A stretch of DNA of 64,000 bases. Origin: Labrenzia sp. PHM005 (GTDB lineage: Bacteria > Pseudomonadota > Alphaproteobacteria > Rhizobiales > Stappiaceae). Position 1 is the first letter of the stretch. Every line of letters starts with the position of its first letter. The DNA lies in assembly GCF_006517275.1 (NCBI RefSeq), contig NZ_CP041191.1, forward strand, positions 2,351,001 through 2,415,000, in the 5' to 3' direction. Under the pieces are notes generated by a model. That model was not told the DNA's origin. It saw nothing but the letters and a program-made list of their open reading frames with translations, and did no database searches. Of this stretch, positions 1 to 9,033 are shown piece after piece. Position numbers and translations under genes: made by a program.

Positions 1-317
1 CAGTTACGCTGCTTCCGCGTATCGGAGTTCGCGACCATGAGGCGGTTTTGAGTCTTGCTCTTGCCGGCATGGGGGTTGCGCTCTTGCCAGCCTGGTTGGC
101 ACGTGAACATGTTGTGTCTGGAGAGTTGGAGGAGGTTCTGCCGAAATGGCGAGGTCCTTCGGTCGACTTCAATGCGGTATTTCATCCTCATCGCGGAATG
201 GCACCCAGCTTGCGGGTCTTCATTGATTTTCTAAAGGTTCAATTTAAAGCGCATAGGCCATTGGAAGATGGAGTAATGATCGCCTCGCGCCCACCGCGCT
301 TAACAGTCGTAAACTAG
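1..317 (+). CDS. LysR-family transcriptional regulator, C-terminal part only
   Basis: The window begins inside this gene. The open frame runs from base 3 to a TAG at 315-317 and gives about 104 residues. They match the end of a LysR effector-binding domain: the segment around RDHEAVLSLALAGMGVALLPAWLA is the typical helix and strand where LysR proteins read a 'high value, weak position' loop, followed by a basic FHPHR-type strand and a final helix. The DNA-binding domain is upstream of the window. A TTG at 48 is only an internal codon, not a start. The target is unknown; the next genes on this strand are the TRAP transporter about 490 bases away, so regulation of that operon is possible but not shown. 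Confidence 0.75.
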   Translation, partial: VTLLPRIGVRDHEAVLSLALAGMGVALLPAWLAREHVVSGELEEVLPKWRGPSVDFNAVFHPHRGMAPSLRVFIDFLKVQFKAHRPLEDGVMIASRPPRLTVVN

Positions 318-459
318 CTGGCATGCCTGTGTGACCAGGATATTTAGTCGGCTGGAATGAGAATGAACGCTGATAGAGAGAAAGAGGTCGGGGGCGATAC
401 TGGGATTTGCCCGGAGTAATCTAAGGGCCCCAGGCTTTCATTTTCTGCTGCTGTTCGAA

Positions 460-693
460 TTGGGCGTGCAACAGCTTCCTGTTCCTCGCATGTTTGCACT
501 TTGGATTGAAGAGCATCTCGACGAAGGCGAGCATCTCTCGTGGCGAAATTTTACTGCTCTCGAGGGTATTCTATCGCACCTTTTCCCGTTTGAAATCGTC
601 ACTGATTTTGCTCGCGCCGACTATTGCTTCGTTACCAGAAAAACAAAAATGAAGACGTCTGCTTATGTCGTAGGTTCGCATATGGACAAATAA
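460..693 (+). CDS. Possible small unrecognised ORF or gene remnant
   Basis: This frame is open from about 367 to the TAA at 691-693 and could encode up to 77 residues from a TTG at 460. I do not recognise the protein and see no good ribosome site before any start. Its stop overlaps the left edge of the inverted repeat at 693-708. It could be a fragment of a displaced gene or a chance frame. The rest of the 318-809 gap holds only the operator and the promoter region of the transporter operon. Confidence 0.18.
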   Translation: MGVQQLPVPRMFALWIEEHLDEGEHLSWRNFTALEGILSHLFPFEIVTDFARADYCFVTRKTKMKTSAYVVGSHMDK

Positions 694-708
694 TATGAAA
701 AATCATAT
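693..708. promoter_or_regulatory. Inverted-repeat operator, likely MarR site 1
   Basis: ATATGA-AAAA-TCATAT is a perfect 6-bp inverted repeat with a 4-base spacer, about 100 bases before the dctP-like start. The same 16 bases recur at 4318-4333 in front of the catabolic operon. MarR proteins bind short AT-rich palindromes of this size, and a marR-like gene lies between the two sites. The link to that regulator is inferred. Confidence 0.6.
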
Positions 709-809
709 AACTTCACAATTCGCATCACAAGCAAAGTCAATCAAACAGAAAATAATGCGAGTGAACTGCCGGAAGGGGACCGGTACAGCGACCGACAACT
801 GGAGGAATC

Positions 810-1823
810 ATGAACAAGTTTGCGAAATTGCTGACGACCGCTGCGTTATGCTTCGGCGCCACGGCCGGTGTGGCGATGGCTGAAACCAAGCTGACCATTT
901 CAACTTGGCTGCCGCCAAAACATTCCATTAACACCGGAATGTTTGAAGGGTTGATCGACATGATGGAAGAGGCCACTGGAGGCGAAGTTACCGGTGAGCT
1001 GAAGCACGGTCTGGCGCCGCCGCCGGCTCAGATGGATTTGATCATGGATGGTGCTGCCGATATCGCCATCATCTTTCACGGCTATCAGCCAGGGCGTTTT
1101 GTTGGCACCAAACTGATCGAATTGCCTGGATATGAAGGGAACGCTGAAGCGGCTTCTGTTGCCTATTGGCGTGTGCACGAAGCGCATTTGGCTAAGCTGG
1201 GCGAGCACCGCGGCGTGAAAGTGATTTCGCTGAATACCCATGGGCCTGGCCAGATGCACTCAAATGCCGAAGTGACCGAGCTGGCGCAGCTGAACGGCAT
1301 GAAAATGCGCATTGGCGGCGGTGTTGCCGGCGATGTCGGAGCGGCTCTTGGTGTGAAAGGCATTCGCGTGCCGGGTCCGAAGGTTTACGAAACCCTGGCC
1401 TCCAATGCAGCCGATGGCGTGGCGATCTCGATCGAGAGCCGCGTTGGTTTCAAACTCACCGAAGTGGCCAAAAACGTCTATCAGATGCCCGGCGGTTTTT
1501 ATCGTGGATCCTTTGCAGTGATCATGAGCCAGGAAGCGTTTGACGCCCTGTCGGAAGACGCGCAGAAGGCGCTTGATGAAAAGGTCTTTGGAGAACCTGC
1601 AAGCCGGATGATGGGCAAGGTCTGGGATGACGCGGACGCAAAGGGTGTTGCGGCCACTCAGGCTGCCGAAGACAACGCAATCCATGTCGCCAATGAGGCC
1701 GATCAGGCGGCATTCGCCAAGATCGCCAAAGAAGTGACTGCAAAGGTTTTGGCCGAATTGGAAACTGCGGGCGTCGACGCTCAGGCAGCTCACGATATGG
1801 TCAAATCTGAGATGGCCAAGTAA
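810..1823 (+). CDS. TRAP transporter solute-binding protein (DctP family)
   Basis: This is the periplasmic substrate-binding subunit of a tripartite ATP-independent transporter. Residues 1-24 form a Sec signal peptide ending AMA before ETKL. The mature part shows the TRAP binding fold, including the region around residues 165-180 (MKMRIGGGVAGDVGAALG) where DctP proteins carry the carboxylate-binding arginine. The 337-residue length is normal. The ATG is preceded by GGAGGA. The genes for the small and large membrane subunits follow, and a stem-loop sits in the gap after it. Because the neighbouring operon degrades an aromatic or indolic acid, an aryl carboxylate such as indole-3-acetate is a reasonable substrate guess, but nothing in the sequence proves it. 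Confidence 0.93.
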   Translation: MNKFAKLLTTAALCFGATAGVAMAETKLTISTWLPPKHSINTGMFEGLIDMMEEATGGEVTGELKHGLAPPPAQMDLIMDGAADIAIIFHGYQPGRFVGTKLIELPGYEGNAEAASVAYWRVHEAHLAKLGEHRGVKVISLNTHGPGQMHSNAEVTELAQLNGMKMRIGGGVAGDVGAALGVKGIRVPGPKVYETLASNAADGVAISIESRVGFKLTEVAKNVYQMPGGFYRGSFAVIMSQEAFDALSEDAQKALDEKVFGEPASRMMGKVWDDADAKGVAATQAAEDNAIHVANEADQAAFAKIAKEVTAKVLAELETAGVDAQAAHDMVKSEMAK

Positions 1824-1840
1824 GGCTGCTAAGTGTTCAT

Positions 1841-1870
1841 CGGGGCGGCCTTTTTCTAATTGCCGTCCCG
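1841..1870 (+). other. Intercistronic stem-loop after the binding-protein gene
   Basis: CGGGGCGGC at 1841-1849 pairs with GCCGTCCCG at 1862-1870, with one G-T wobble and a 12-base loop. It lies between the dctP-like and dctQ-like genes. Such hairpins protect the upstream message from 3' decay, so that more binding protein than membrane protein is made. It has no T-run directly after the stem, so a full terminator is unlikely. Confidence 0.55.
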
Positions 1871-1891
1871 TTGCATCCTAAAGGCTCAACA

Positions 1892-2395
1892 ATGCTCAGT
1901 CTATCCAATCTCCTTAAGACGGTGGCAATGCTGCCGGTCTTCGTGGCTGCCTGTTCTCTATTTTTTCTGATGGTTTTGACCTTTTTCGACGTAATCTTAC
2001 GTTCCGTCTTCAATGCGCCCATTGAAGCGGCGACTGAGTTGACTCGGATGTCCATGGCAATCACCGTTTTTGCCGTCATGCCTGTGGTTTCCGGTGCCGG
2101 GAAGCATATCTACGTCGACCTCTTGGACGGTTTCTTTTACCGCCTGCGCCTGAACCGTGTGCGAGACGCGCTGATCTGCCTTGGGTGCGGAGCTATGCTA
2201 TGGTGGCCCGCCAGCCGTGTCGTGGTTTTGGCGGAGCGTGCACGGTCCTACGGGGATATGACTGAGTATCTTAATATCCCGGTATTCTACATGACCTGGT
2301 TCATCGCAATCATGACATACGCGACAATGGTGGTCCTTATTCTGCGTGGACTGGCCATCATTTTTGCCCCTCAGTTCCTGGAGAGCGAAAAATGA
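1892..2395 (+). CDS. TRAP transporter small permease (DctQ family)
   Basis: This is the small membrane subunit of the TRAP system. Four hydrophobic segments can be seen, at about residues 8-30, 45-67, 85-107 and 125-150, with the family-typical FFDVILRSVFNAPI motif after the first. I place the start at the ATG at 1892, which has AAAGG eight bases upstream; an in-frame TTG at 1871 is less likely. The product is 167 residues, normal for DctQ. Its stop overlaps the start of the dctM-like gene (ATGA), indicating coupled translation. Confidence 0.9.
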   Translation: MLSLSNLLKTVAMLPVFVAACSLFFLMVLTFFDVILRSVFNAPIEAATELTRMSMAITVFAVMPVVSGAGKHIYVDLLDGFFYRLRLNRVRDALICLGCGAMLWWPASRVVVLAERARSYGDMTEYLNIPVFYMTWFIAIMTYATMVVLILRGLAIIFAPQFLESEK

Positions 2396-3705
2396 TCGAA
2401 GGACTGATCGGGTTCGCCTGCGTGCTCGTGCTCGTTCTTGTGCGTGTTCCAATAGCCTTTGCGATGGGCTTTGTTGGAATGATCGGCTATATGCTGGAAA
2501 ACAGCTATCGCGGCTCGATTTCAATGGTGTCGCGTTTGATCATCGATACCAGCCAGGATTATGGCTTGTCGGTGGTGCCCTTGTTCATCTTGATGGGTTT
2601 GTTCGTGAACAAGGGAGGCATCAGCAAGGAGCTGTATGCCGCCGCCAACGCCTTCATGGGACACCTTAAAGGTGGGCTGGCTATGGCGACGATCGTGGCC
2701 TGCGGCGGCTTCGCTGCGATTTCCGGTTCATCACTTGCAACAGCGGCGACCATGGCGAAAGTCGCCATGCCCGAGATGCGCCGCTTCAATTACAGCGATC
2801 AGCTATCGACAGCGTCGATTGCAGCTGGCGGCACGCTGGGAATCCTGATCCCGCCCTCGGTGATCCTGGTAATTTATGGCATTCTGACGGAAACTTCGAT
2901 CGGGAAACTGTTCATTGCAGGTGTGATCCCGGGCCTGATGGGCATTCTGTTTTATCTCGCAGCGGTGAAGTATTCCGTAATGCGCCGTCCGGAGGCGGGG
3001 CCTGCCGGACCGCGCACCAATTGGGATGGGCGGCTTTCCGCGCTCAAAGGCGTGTGGGCGGTATTGCTGCTGTTCTTCTTGGTGATCGGGGGCTTGTATG
3101 GTGTGCTGGATTTCTGGCCGCTGAACCTGACGTTCTCGCCGACAGAGGCGGCTGGAATGGGCGCTATGGGAGCGTTTCTAATCGCGCTGGCGCGGGGCCG
3201 GCTCACCTTGAGCGACACGTTCGAGGTTTTGAGAGAAACAGCGATTACATCAGCATCTCTGTTTGCGGTGCTGATCGGCGCGCACATCTTCTCCAACTTC
3301 GTGAACATCGCCGGTCTGCCCGAGGCTCTGTTGGAACTGGTTACCAGCAACAACTTGAGCCCGTGGATGGTGATGGCTGTGATTTTGATGATCTACATAG
3401 CGCTGGGCTGTGTGTTTGAGTCCTTGTCGATGCTGTTGCTCACGGTTCCGATCTTCTTTCCGCTGGTAACGTCTCTGGGTTTTGATCCGGTGTGGTTCGG
3501 CGTCATCGTGGTTGTTGTGACAGAGATCAGTCTGATCACGCCGCCGGTCGGATTGAACGTATTCGTTCTCAGGGCTGTGGTCGGCAATGTAAGCACCGGA
3601 ACTATTTTTAGAGGAGTAACGCCATTTTGGATGATGGATATCCTGCGGTTGGCCTTGCTCCTGGGGTTTCCCGCGCTGGCCTTGTACTTGCCGTCGCAGA
3701 TGTGA
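2392..3705 (+). CDS. TRAP transporter large permease (DctM family)
   Basis: This is the large membrane subunit that carries out sodium- or proton-driven uptake. The 437-residue protein has about twelve hydrophobic segments and the DctM signatures: a glycine-rich stretch near residues 100-125 (ACGGFAAISGSSLATAATMAKVAMPEM) and the second one near 145-165 (GTLGILIPPSVILVIYG), plus ITPPVGLNVFV near the C-terminus. The gene overlaps dctQ by four bases and ends the transporter operon. About 90 bases with no obvious gene or strong terminator separate it from the MarR gene. Confidence 0.93.
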   Translation: MIEGLIGFACVLVLVLVRVPIAFAMGFVGMIGYMLENSYRGSISMVSRLIIDTSQDYGLSVVPLFILMGLFVNKGGISKELYAAANAFMGHLKGGLAMATIVACGGFAAISGSSLATAATMAKVAMPEMRRFNYSDQLSTASIAAGGTLGILIPPSVILVIYGILTETSIGKLFIAGVIPGLMGILFYLAAVKYSVMRRPEAGPAGPRTNWDGRLSALKGVWAVLLLFFLVIGGLYGVLDFWPLNLTFSPTEAAGMGAMGAFLIALARGRLTLSDTFEVLRETAITSASLFAVLIGAHIFSNFVNIAGLPEALLELVTSNNLSPWMVMAVILMIYIALGCVFESLSMLLLTVPIFFPLVTSLGFDPVWFGVIVVVVTEISLITPPVGLNVFVLRAVVGNVSTGTIFRGVTPFWMMDILRLALLLGFPALALYLPSQM

Positions 3706-3796
3706 GAACCCCATGCAATTTATGCTGCGGTATCAAATCACGAAGCAATTTATTTCAAGATGAGGCTGGTCTGATGTCATTCCATACGGAAACGCA

Positions 3797-4273
3797 ATGA
3801 AATCATCGAGCCCCAATGGCAGAGAAGGTGGATCAGAGCATAATAAGCTCTGGAACATGGCGTCCTATCTCATCAACCGCATTTCACATCGGTACAACAA
3901 GAATGTGCACGGTGAGCTGAAGGCGATTGGTCTGACGACCTTGAATGTCCGGATCGTTGCGTGCTTGAAAACATTCGAGCAGCTGACGATCAACGAACTC
4001 TGTGTTCACGCAATCGCCGAACAGCCAACGATGAGCCGGGCCCTGGATCGTCTGGAGCAGGAGGGGCTGGTGTCTCGCGTGATCCGGGATGATGACGGCC
4101 GTTCCCGCGTGGTACAGCTCACACCAAAAGGTGCGGCCATGTATGTCGATATCATGCCGGTTTTAAGGGGCGCCAATGAGGACTTGCTAGCCGCTTTGGA
4201 CCCGGATGAGCGTGCTCAGTTCATGAGTCTGCTGACCCGTGTTCTGAAGCAAATTCGAGAAAACCCAATTTGA
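3797..4273 (+). CDS. MarR-family transcriptional regulator
   Basis: The 158-residue protein carries a winged helix-turn-helix at about residues 55-115 (INELCVHAIAEQPTMSRALDRLEQEGLVSR, then the wing DDDGRSRVVQLTPKG), flanked by N- and C-terminal helices that make the dimer interface. MarR proteins usually repress aromatic catabolism genes and release DNA when they bind the pathway substrate. The gene lies between a TRAP transporter and an aromatic/indolic operon. Matching inverted repeats stand before both (693-708 and 4316-4335), so it probably controls both. MarR regulators are known for auxin-degradation loci. A repressor role is inferred from family and context. Confidence 0.92.
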   Translation: MKSSSPNGREGGSEHNKLWNMASYLINRISHRYNKNVHGELKAIGLTTLNVRIVACLKTFEQLTINELCVHAIAEQPTMSRALDRLEQEGLVSRVIRDDDGRSRVVQLTPKGAAMYVDIMPVLRGANEDLLAALDPDERAQFMSLLTRVLKQIRENPI

Positions 4274-4315
4274 ATTGAGCGGGCGAATGTTCTTGCAAAG
4301 GTTGCGTGAAACACG

Positions 4316-4335
4316 TTATATGAAAAATCATATAA
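4316..4335. promoter_or_regulatory. Inverted-repeat operator, likely MarR site 2
   Basis: TTATATGA-AAAA-TCATATAA is a perfect 8-bp inverted repeat with a 4-base spacer, ending 15 bases before the iorA-like ATG. Its inner 16 bases are identical to the site at 693-708. A repressor bound here would sit over the promoter or the ribosome site of the ten-gene catabolic operon. Confidence 0.68.
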
Positions 4336-4349
4336 AATGATTGAGACCC

Positions 4350-6515
4350 ATGGCTGAGAGATCGTTCAAAACCGAGGTGAAGCACCTGAGGAAGGGTGAA
4401 GGCGAGGAGTTCGCCGGTGAAGGTATCCTTGCCATCACCAAGGCCCTTCTGGAAAACGGTGTGGGATATGTTGGCGGTTATCAAGGCTCGCCGATCAGCC
4501 ATCTCATGGATGTGCTCTCAGATGCCCAGGACGTTCTGGAGGAGCTCGGCGTTCATTTTGAACCCAGTGCATCCGAGGCAACTGCGGCAGCTATGCTGGC
4601 CGCATCAGTTCATTATCCGATCCGCGGTGCGGTTACCTTCAAGTCCACTGTTGGCACCAATGTCGCCTCCGATGCACTGGCCAACCTGGCGTCCGGCGGC
4701 GTCACAGGCGGGGCGTTGGTTATAGTCGGGGAAGACTACGGCGAGGGGTCTTCTATTATGCAGGAGCGCAGCCACGCTTTTGCGATGAAGAGCCAGATCT
4801 GGTTACTCGATCCACGTCCCAACTTACCGTCCATCGTGAAATCGGTGGGCGATGGTTTCCGGCTGTCCGAACAATCCAATACACCTGTGATGCTGCAAGT
4901 GCGGATACGCTCTTGTCATCTGCGCGGCTCTTTCACTGCAGCCGATAACGTTGCCCCTGCAATGACCGTTGGGGACGCGCTGGAAGCACCCAGCCGCGAT
5001 GTGAACCGGATTGTCCTGCCGCCTGCTTCCTTCCTGCACGAACAGGAAAAAGTCGAAAAACGCATCCCGGCGGCCAAGAAGTTTATTGCCGACGAGAAAC
5101 TCAATGAACTGTTTGGAGATGCTACCGGAAAGGTTGGCATTATCCTTCAGGGCGGCATGTACAATGGCGTCATCCGGGCGCTTCAGCGTTTGGGTCTTGC
5201 GGGGATGAGCGGTCAGACGGACATTCCGCTTTACGTATTGAACGTGGTCTATCCGCTGGTCGAAGACGAGGTGCTGGCGTTTGCAGAGGGCAAAGACGCG
5301 GTTCTGATCGTTGAAGAGGGCTATCCTGATTTTTTAGAGCAGAACATTCGCGCGATCTTGCACAAAGCGGGCAAGACAGTACAGGTCGATGGAAAGGGCG
5401 AAGCTCGCTTTCCGACTGCCGGAGAATTGACCGGCGCCATTATGTATGACGCCATCTCGGGATTCCTGCGTGACCATGGCCGTGATCTGCTGCCCGCCAT
5501 CGGACGGGCGCCGAACCGGCCGCCCGCGTTGCGCGACGACCGGCTTGACCGGAATGTACCGGCGCGTCCGCCAGGCTTCTGCGTCGGGTGTCCCGAGCGC
5601 CCGATTTTCGCGGCGACCAAGTTGGTGCAGGACGACCTTGGCGAACATCAGATCGCCAGCGATATCGGCTGCCACCTGTTTTCCATCAATGCGCCCTTCA
5701 ATATCGGCGGCACGACGATGGGCTACGGGCTTGGACCAGCCTCAAACTCGGCCTTTAACGTGAAGGGGGCGAGCAAACGCTCGATCGCTTTTATCGGTGA
5801 CGGCGGCTTCTGGCACAACGGGTTGACCAGCTCGATCGGCAACGCGGTTTACAATGACAATGACGGTGTGATCGTGATTGTCGATAACTTCTATACGTCG
5901 GCAACTGGCGGACAGGATCTGTTGTCGTCGCGGGTCAACAGCAAAAACCGCAACACTCAAAACCCGATCAGCAAGGCGGTTGAAGGCATTGGAGCAAAAT
6001 GGGTTCGGCAGATTGACCGCACCTATGACGTCGGCCTGATGCGCGATACGCTGCACGAGGCGCTGACCACCAAGGAAACCGGCCCCAAAGTCATTGTTGC
6101 CTCCTCGGAGTGTATGTTGAACCGGCAGCGCCGCGAAAAGCCGGCCAAGCGGAAGGCCTTGGACGAGGGCAAGCGCATGCTGCGCACCCGGTTTGGTGTG
6201 GACGAGGATGTGTGTACCGGCGATCATGCCTGTATTCGACTATCGGGCTGCCCGTCGCTGTCCGTAAAAGATCTGGATGACCCCTTGCGCGATGATCCGG
6301 TGGCCGCGATTGACACCAATTGCGTGGGCTGTGGCAACTGTGGCGAGGTCGCTGATGCCGCGGTGTTGTGCCCGTCATTCTATCAGGCCGATCTTGTCCA
6401 GAATCCGAGCCGGGTCGACACAATGTTGAGCCGTATGCGTCAAGCGGTCATCGGCTTTTTGCAAGGCCGCCGGCAGGCGCGCAGGCTGAGCTTTTCCAGT
6501 GAGGCGTCGTCATGA
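4350..6515 (+). CDS. iorA: Indolepyruvate ferredoxin oxidoreductase, alpha-type subunit
   Basis: This is a thiamine-diphosphate 2-oxoacid:ferredoxin oxidoreductase subunit that would turn an aryl pyruvate (indolepyruvate) into the aryl acetyl-CoA with CO2 release. The N-terminal half carries the pyrimidine-binding domain (GVGYVGGYQGSPISH near residue 35). The C-terminal half carries the TPP/metal site (GFCVGCPERP near 410 and FIGDGGFWHNG near 480). At the end a ferredoxin-like domain holds clustered cysteines (CVGCGNC near 650, with further Cys before and after). At 721 residues it matches IorA. I use the ATG at 4350; a TTG at 4341 is in frame. It is the first gene of a ten-gene operon and overlaps iorB by four bases. 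Confidence 0.85.
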   Translation: MAERSFKTEVKHLRKGEGEEFAGEGILAITKALLENGVGYVGGYQGSPISHLMDVLSDAQDVLEELGVHFEPSASEATAAAMLAASVHYPIRGAVTFKSTVGTNVASDALANLASGGVTGGALVIVGEDYGEGSSIMQERSHAFAMKSQIWLLDPRPNLPSIVKSVGDGFRLSEQSNTPVMLQVRIRSCHLRGSFTAADNVAPAMTVGDALEAPSRDVNRIVLPPASFLHEQEKVEKRIPAAKKFIADEKLNELFGDATGKVGIILQGGMYNGVIRALQRLGLAGMSGQTDIPLYVLNVVYPLVEDEVLAFAEGKDAVLIVEEGYPDFLEQNIRAILHKAGKTVQVDGKGEARFPTAGELTGAIMYDAISGFLRDHGRDLLPAIGRAPNRPPALRDDRLDRNVPARPPGFCVGCPERPIFAATKLVQDDLGEHQIASDIGCHLFSINAPFNIGGTTMGYGLGPASNSAFNVKGASKRSIAFIGDGGFWHNGLTSSIGNAVYNDNDGVIVIVDNFYTSATGGQDLLSSRVNSKNRNTQNPISKAVEGIGAKWVRQIDRTYDVGLMRDTLHEALTTKETGPKVIVASSECMLNRQRREKPAKRKALDEGKRMLRTRFGVDEDVCTGDHACIRLSGCPSLSVKDLDDPLRDDPVAAIDTNCVGCGNCGEVADAAVLCPSFYQADLVQNPSRVDTMLSRMRQAVIGFLQGRRQARRLSFSSEASS

Positions 6516-8053
6516 ATGTTTCGGAAAGGCTCGAAAACAATCTGATGCAGGCAGATACGTCCTCGTCCATTCTCAAGCTCGCCATTCACGCCGTTGGCGG
6601 GCAGGGCGGCGGCGTTTTGTCCAACTGGGTGGCCGACCTCGCAGAACTTGGCGGTTATGATGCGCAGGTCACTTCCGTTGCCGGTGTCGCGCAGCGCACC
6701 GGGGCCACGATTTATTATGTAGAGATGGCTCCGAAATCGGGCGCTAAGGCCGTTTTTGCACTCTCGCCCACGCCCGGAGACGTCGATGTGCTGATCGCGT
6801 CGGAATTGATGGAGGCCGGACGCGCTCTGCAACGCGGCTTTGTCACGCCCGATCGAACCACGATGATTGCCTCCAGCCACCGCATCCTTGCCGTGTCGGA
6901 GAAACAAACACCGGGTGACGGGCGTGGCGACAGCGCCGAAGTGCGCGGCAGCCTCGTGTCAGGAGCGAAGGACCTGATTTGTTTCGACATGGAGAAGCTG
7001 GCCCTTGAGAATGGCAGCGTGATTTCCTCGAGCTTGTTTGGTGGGTTGGCGCGCAGCAAGGCGCTGCCTTTCCCAGCCGAACTCTATGAAGAGGTCATCC
7101 GAAAGTCGGGGAAGGGCGTTGAGGCCAGCTTGCAGTCATTCCGCGCTGTGCTCAATTTCGACGAAGCGGCACCGGTCACCCGCCCGGAAAAGGCCATGCC
7201 GAAGGCTGAGGGGCCTCGTCAGCTTCTGTCTGAGTGGGCGGGACTGGAGCGCCGCGTCGCAGACCTGCCAGAAACCGTGCAAGCCATGGCGCATGCAGGC
7301 CTGCGCAAGGTGGTCGACTATCAGGACCTGGCTTATGGTGCTGAGTATTTGGACCACCTCAACACCGTGCTGGCAGCTGACAGTGATGTACCGAACCATG
7401 CCCTGACGGATGTGGCCGCGAAATATATCGCCAATGCCATGTGCTATGACGACATCATCCGTGTGGCCGATCTGAAAACGCGTGGTACGCGCAGTACCCG
7501 TTTGCGTCAGGAGCAGCAGATCCCGGAAAGCGGGATCGTGCAGGTAACCGAGTATTTCCATCCACGCACAGAAGAGCTGATCTCGATCTTGCCGGCCGGG
7601 GTCGGGCGCCAGGCTGACGGCAGTCCTTGGATGCAAAAGATACTTGGTATGGTGGCTGGCAACGGCAAACGCCTGCGGACCGATAAATTGAGCGGCTTTC
7701 TGATGTTGTGGCTGGCAGCAGGGCTGCGGCCGATGCGCCGCCGCCTGCTGCGCCACGCCACCGAAGCCACGCATCTCGGCCGATTGATGGATACCGCACT
7801 AACCGCCGCTAAGACCGACTGCGCGCTTGGTGTTGAAGTCTTCAAATGCCAGCGTCTGATCAAAGGGTACTCGGACACCCATGCTCGAGGGCATTCCAAA
7901 TTCGACAAAGTGCTCTCCGGACTTGCCTCTTTGTCCGGACGCTCTGATGCCGCGGACTGGCTGCGCCGGTTGCGCGAAGCGGCCCTGCAGGACGAAAACG
8001 GCGAGGCGCTTGAGGGTGCCTTGAAAACCATCCAATCTTTCACTGACACCTGA
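6512..8053 (+). CDS. iorB: Indolepyruvate ferredoxin oxidoreductase, beta-type subunit
   Basis: This is the partner of the preceding subunit. Residues 25-200 form the gamma-type domain of 2-oxoacid oxidoreductases, recognised by the GGQGGGVLSNW loop and the following VTSVAGVAQRTGAT segment. Residues 210-513 form an extra alpha-helical domain found in the longer IorB proteins of proteobacteria (DUF6537-like). Simple archaeal IorB proteins are only about 200 residues. The ATGA overlap with iorA indicates coupled translation. In some relatives the two subunits are fused into one chain; here they are separate. The role in making indoleacetyl-CoA is inferred from the family and from the genes downstream. 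Confidence 0.83.
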   Translation: MNVSERLENNLMQADTSSSILKLAIHAVGGQGGGVLSNWVADLAELGGYDAQVTSVAGVAQRTGATIYYVEMAPKSGAKAVFALSPTPGDVDVLIASELMEAGRALQRGFVTPDRTTMIASSHRILAVSEKQTPGDGRGDSAEVRGSLVSGAKDLICFDMEKLALENGSVISSSLFGGLARSKALPFPAELYEEVIRKSGKGVEASLQSFRAVLNFDEAAPVTRPEKAMPKAEGPRQLLSEWAGLERRVADLPETVQAMAHAGLRKVVDYQDLAYGAEYLDHLNTVLAADSDVPNHALTDVAAKYIANAMCYDDIIRVADLKTRGTRSTRLRQEQQIPESGIVQVTEYFHPRTEELISILPAGVGRQADGSPWMQKILGMVAGNGKRLRTDKLSGFLMLWLAAGLRPMRRRLLRHATEATHLGRLMDTALTAAKTDCALGVEVFKCQRLIKGYSDTHARGHSKFDKVLSGLASLSGRSDAADWLRRLREAALQDENGEALEGALKTIQSFTDT

Positions 8054-8083
8054 AGCCATCTGCTGAGACGGAAAGCGATCCTG

Positions 8084-9025
8084 ATGCCTGAACTGAAGAT
8101 CCAACAAATCGACACGGTGACAGACCGGATCAAACTGTTCACGCTGGTGGCTGCAGACGGTAGTGATTTGGCCGCTTATGATGCCGGGGCACATATCGAT
8201 TTTGATCTCGGCAGCGCCGGTACAAGGTCTTACTCACTAGTGGATTTTGAAACCCGCGCGACTCCTGTTGCTGCCTATCACGTGGCCGTACAAAGAGAAG
8301 ACGACGGCGACGGCGGCTCGAAGGCGATGCATGCCCTTTCCGTGGGTGATACGGTATCGGTCACGCCTCCCAAGAACGATTTCCATCTGCATGCCGGTTC
8401 TGCCCCCGCTCTTTTGATCGCCGGCGGCATCGGGGTGACGCCGATCATTTCCTTTGCCGCCGAGCTGACCGCCCGCGGGTCTCCCTTCGCCTTCCACTAT
8501 GCTACGCGCAGTGCCGCGATCTGTGCGTTTCGAACAGAACTGGAAACGCAATTCGGTGATGCGCTGAAACTGTGGTTTGACGACCAGCAGATGATCGAAC
8601 TGGATCGGCTCATCGGGGATGCTAGTTCGGATACCAACATTTATTGCTGCGGCCCCAAAGGCATGATCGAAGCAGTGCGGGAGCGCGCCGAGGCGGCTGG
8701 TTTTGCCAAGGAGCAAATCCACTTCGAACTCTTTGCATCACCCGCCAGCCATGACGGTGATCAGCCATTTGAGGTCGAAATATCCGATGGGCGGGTGTTC
8801 TCTGTTCCTGCCGACAAGACCATTGTTGAAGTGCTCGAAGAAAACGGCGTGGATGTCATGTACGACTGTGCGCGGGGCGACTGCGGCATCTGCCAGACAG
8901 ATGTGGTCAGTGGCACGCCTGACCACCGTGATGTTGTTCTTTCCGATGCCGAACGCGCTTCCGGAAGTATTATGCAAATCTGTGTCAGCCGGGCAAAATC
9001 CGCGCGGCTGGTGCTGGATATCTAG
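8084..9025 (+). CDS. Rieske oxygenase reductase (FMN/NAD, C-terminal [2Fe-2S])
   Basis: This one-chain reductase passes electrons from NAD(P)H to the oxygenase encoded next. The domain order is that of phthalate dioxygenase reductase: flavin domain with TRSYSL near residue 47, nucleotide domain with GGIGVTPIISF near residue 108 and CCGPKGMIEAV near residue 188, then a plant-type [2Fe-2S] domain with the Cys-x4-Cys-x2-Cys cluster (DCARGDCGIC) near residue 265 and the fourth Cys near 298. The 313-residue length is normal. It starts 30 bases after iorB and ends nine bases before the oxygenase large subunit. No separate ferredoxin gene is present, which fits a class IA two-component system. Confidence 0.92.
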   Translation: MPELKIQQIDTVTDRIKLFTLVAADGSDLAAYDAGAHIDFDLGSAGTRSYSLVDFETRATPVAAYHVAVQREDDGDGGSKAMHALSVGDTVSVTPPKNDFHLHAGSAPALLIAGGIGVTPIISFAAELTARGSPFAFHYATRSAAICAFRTELETQFGDALKLWFDDQQMIELDRLIGDASSDTNIYCCGPKGMIEAVRERAEAAGFAKEQIHFELFASPASHDGDQPFEVEISDGRVFSVPADKTIVEVLEENGVDVMYDCARGDCGICQTDVVSGTPDHRDVVLSDAERASGSIMQICVSRAKSARLVLDI

Positions 9026-9033
9026 GGAGAGGG

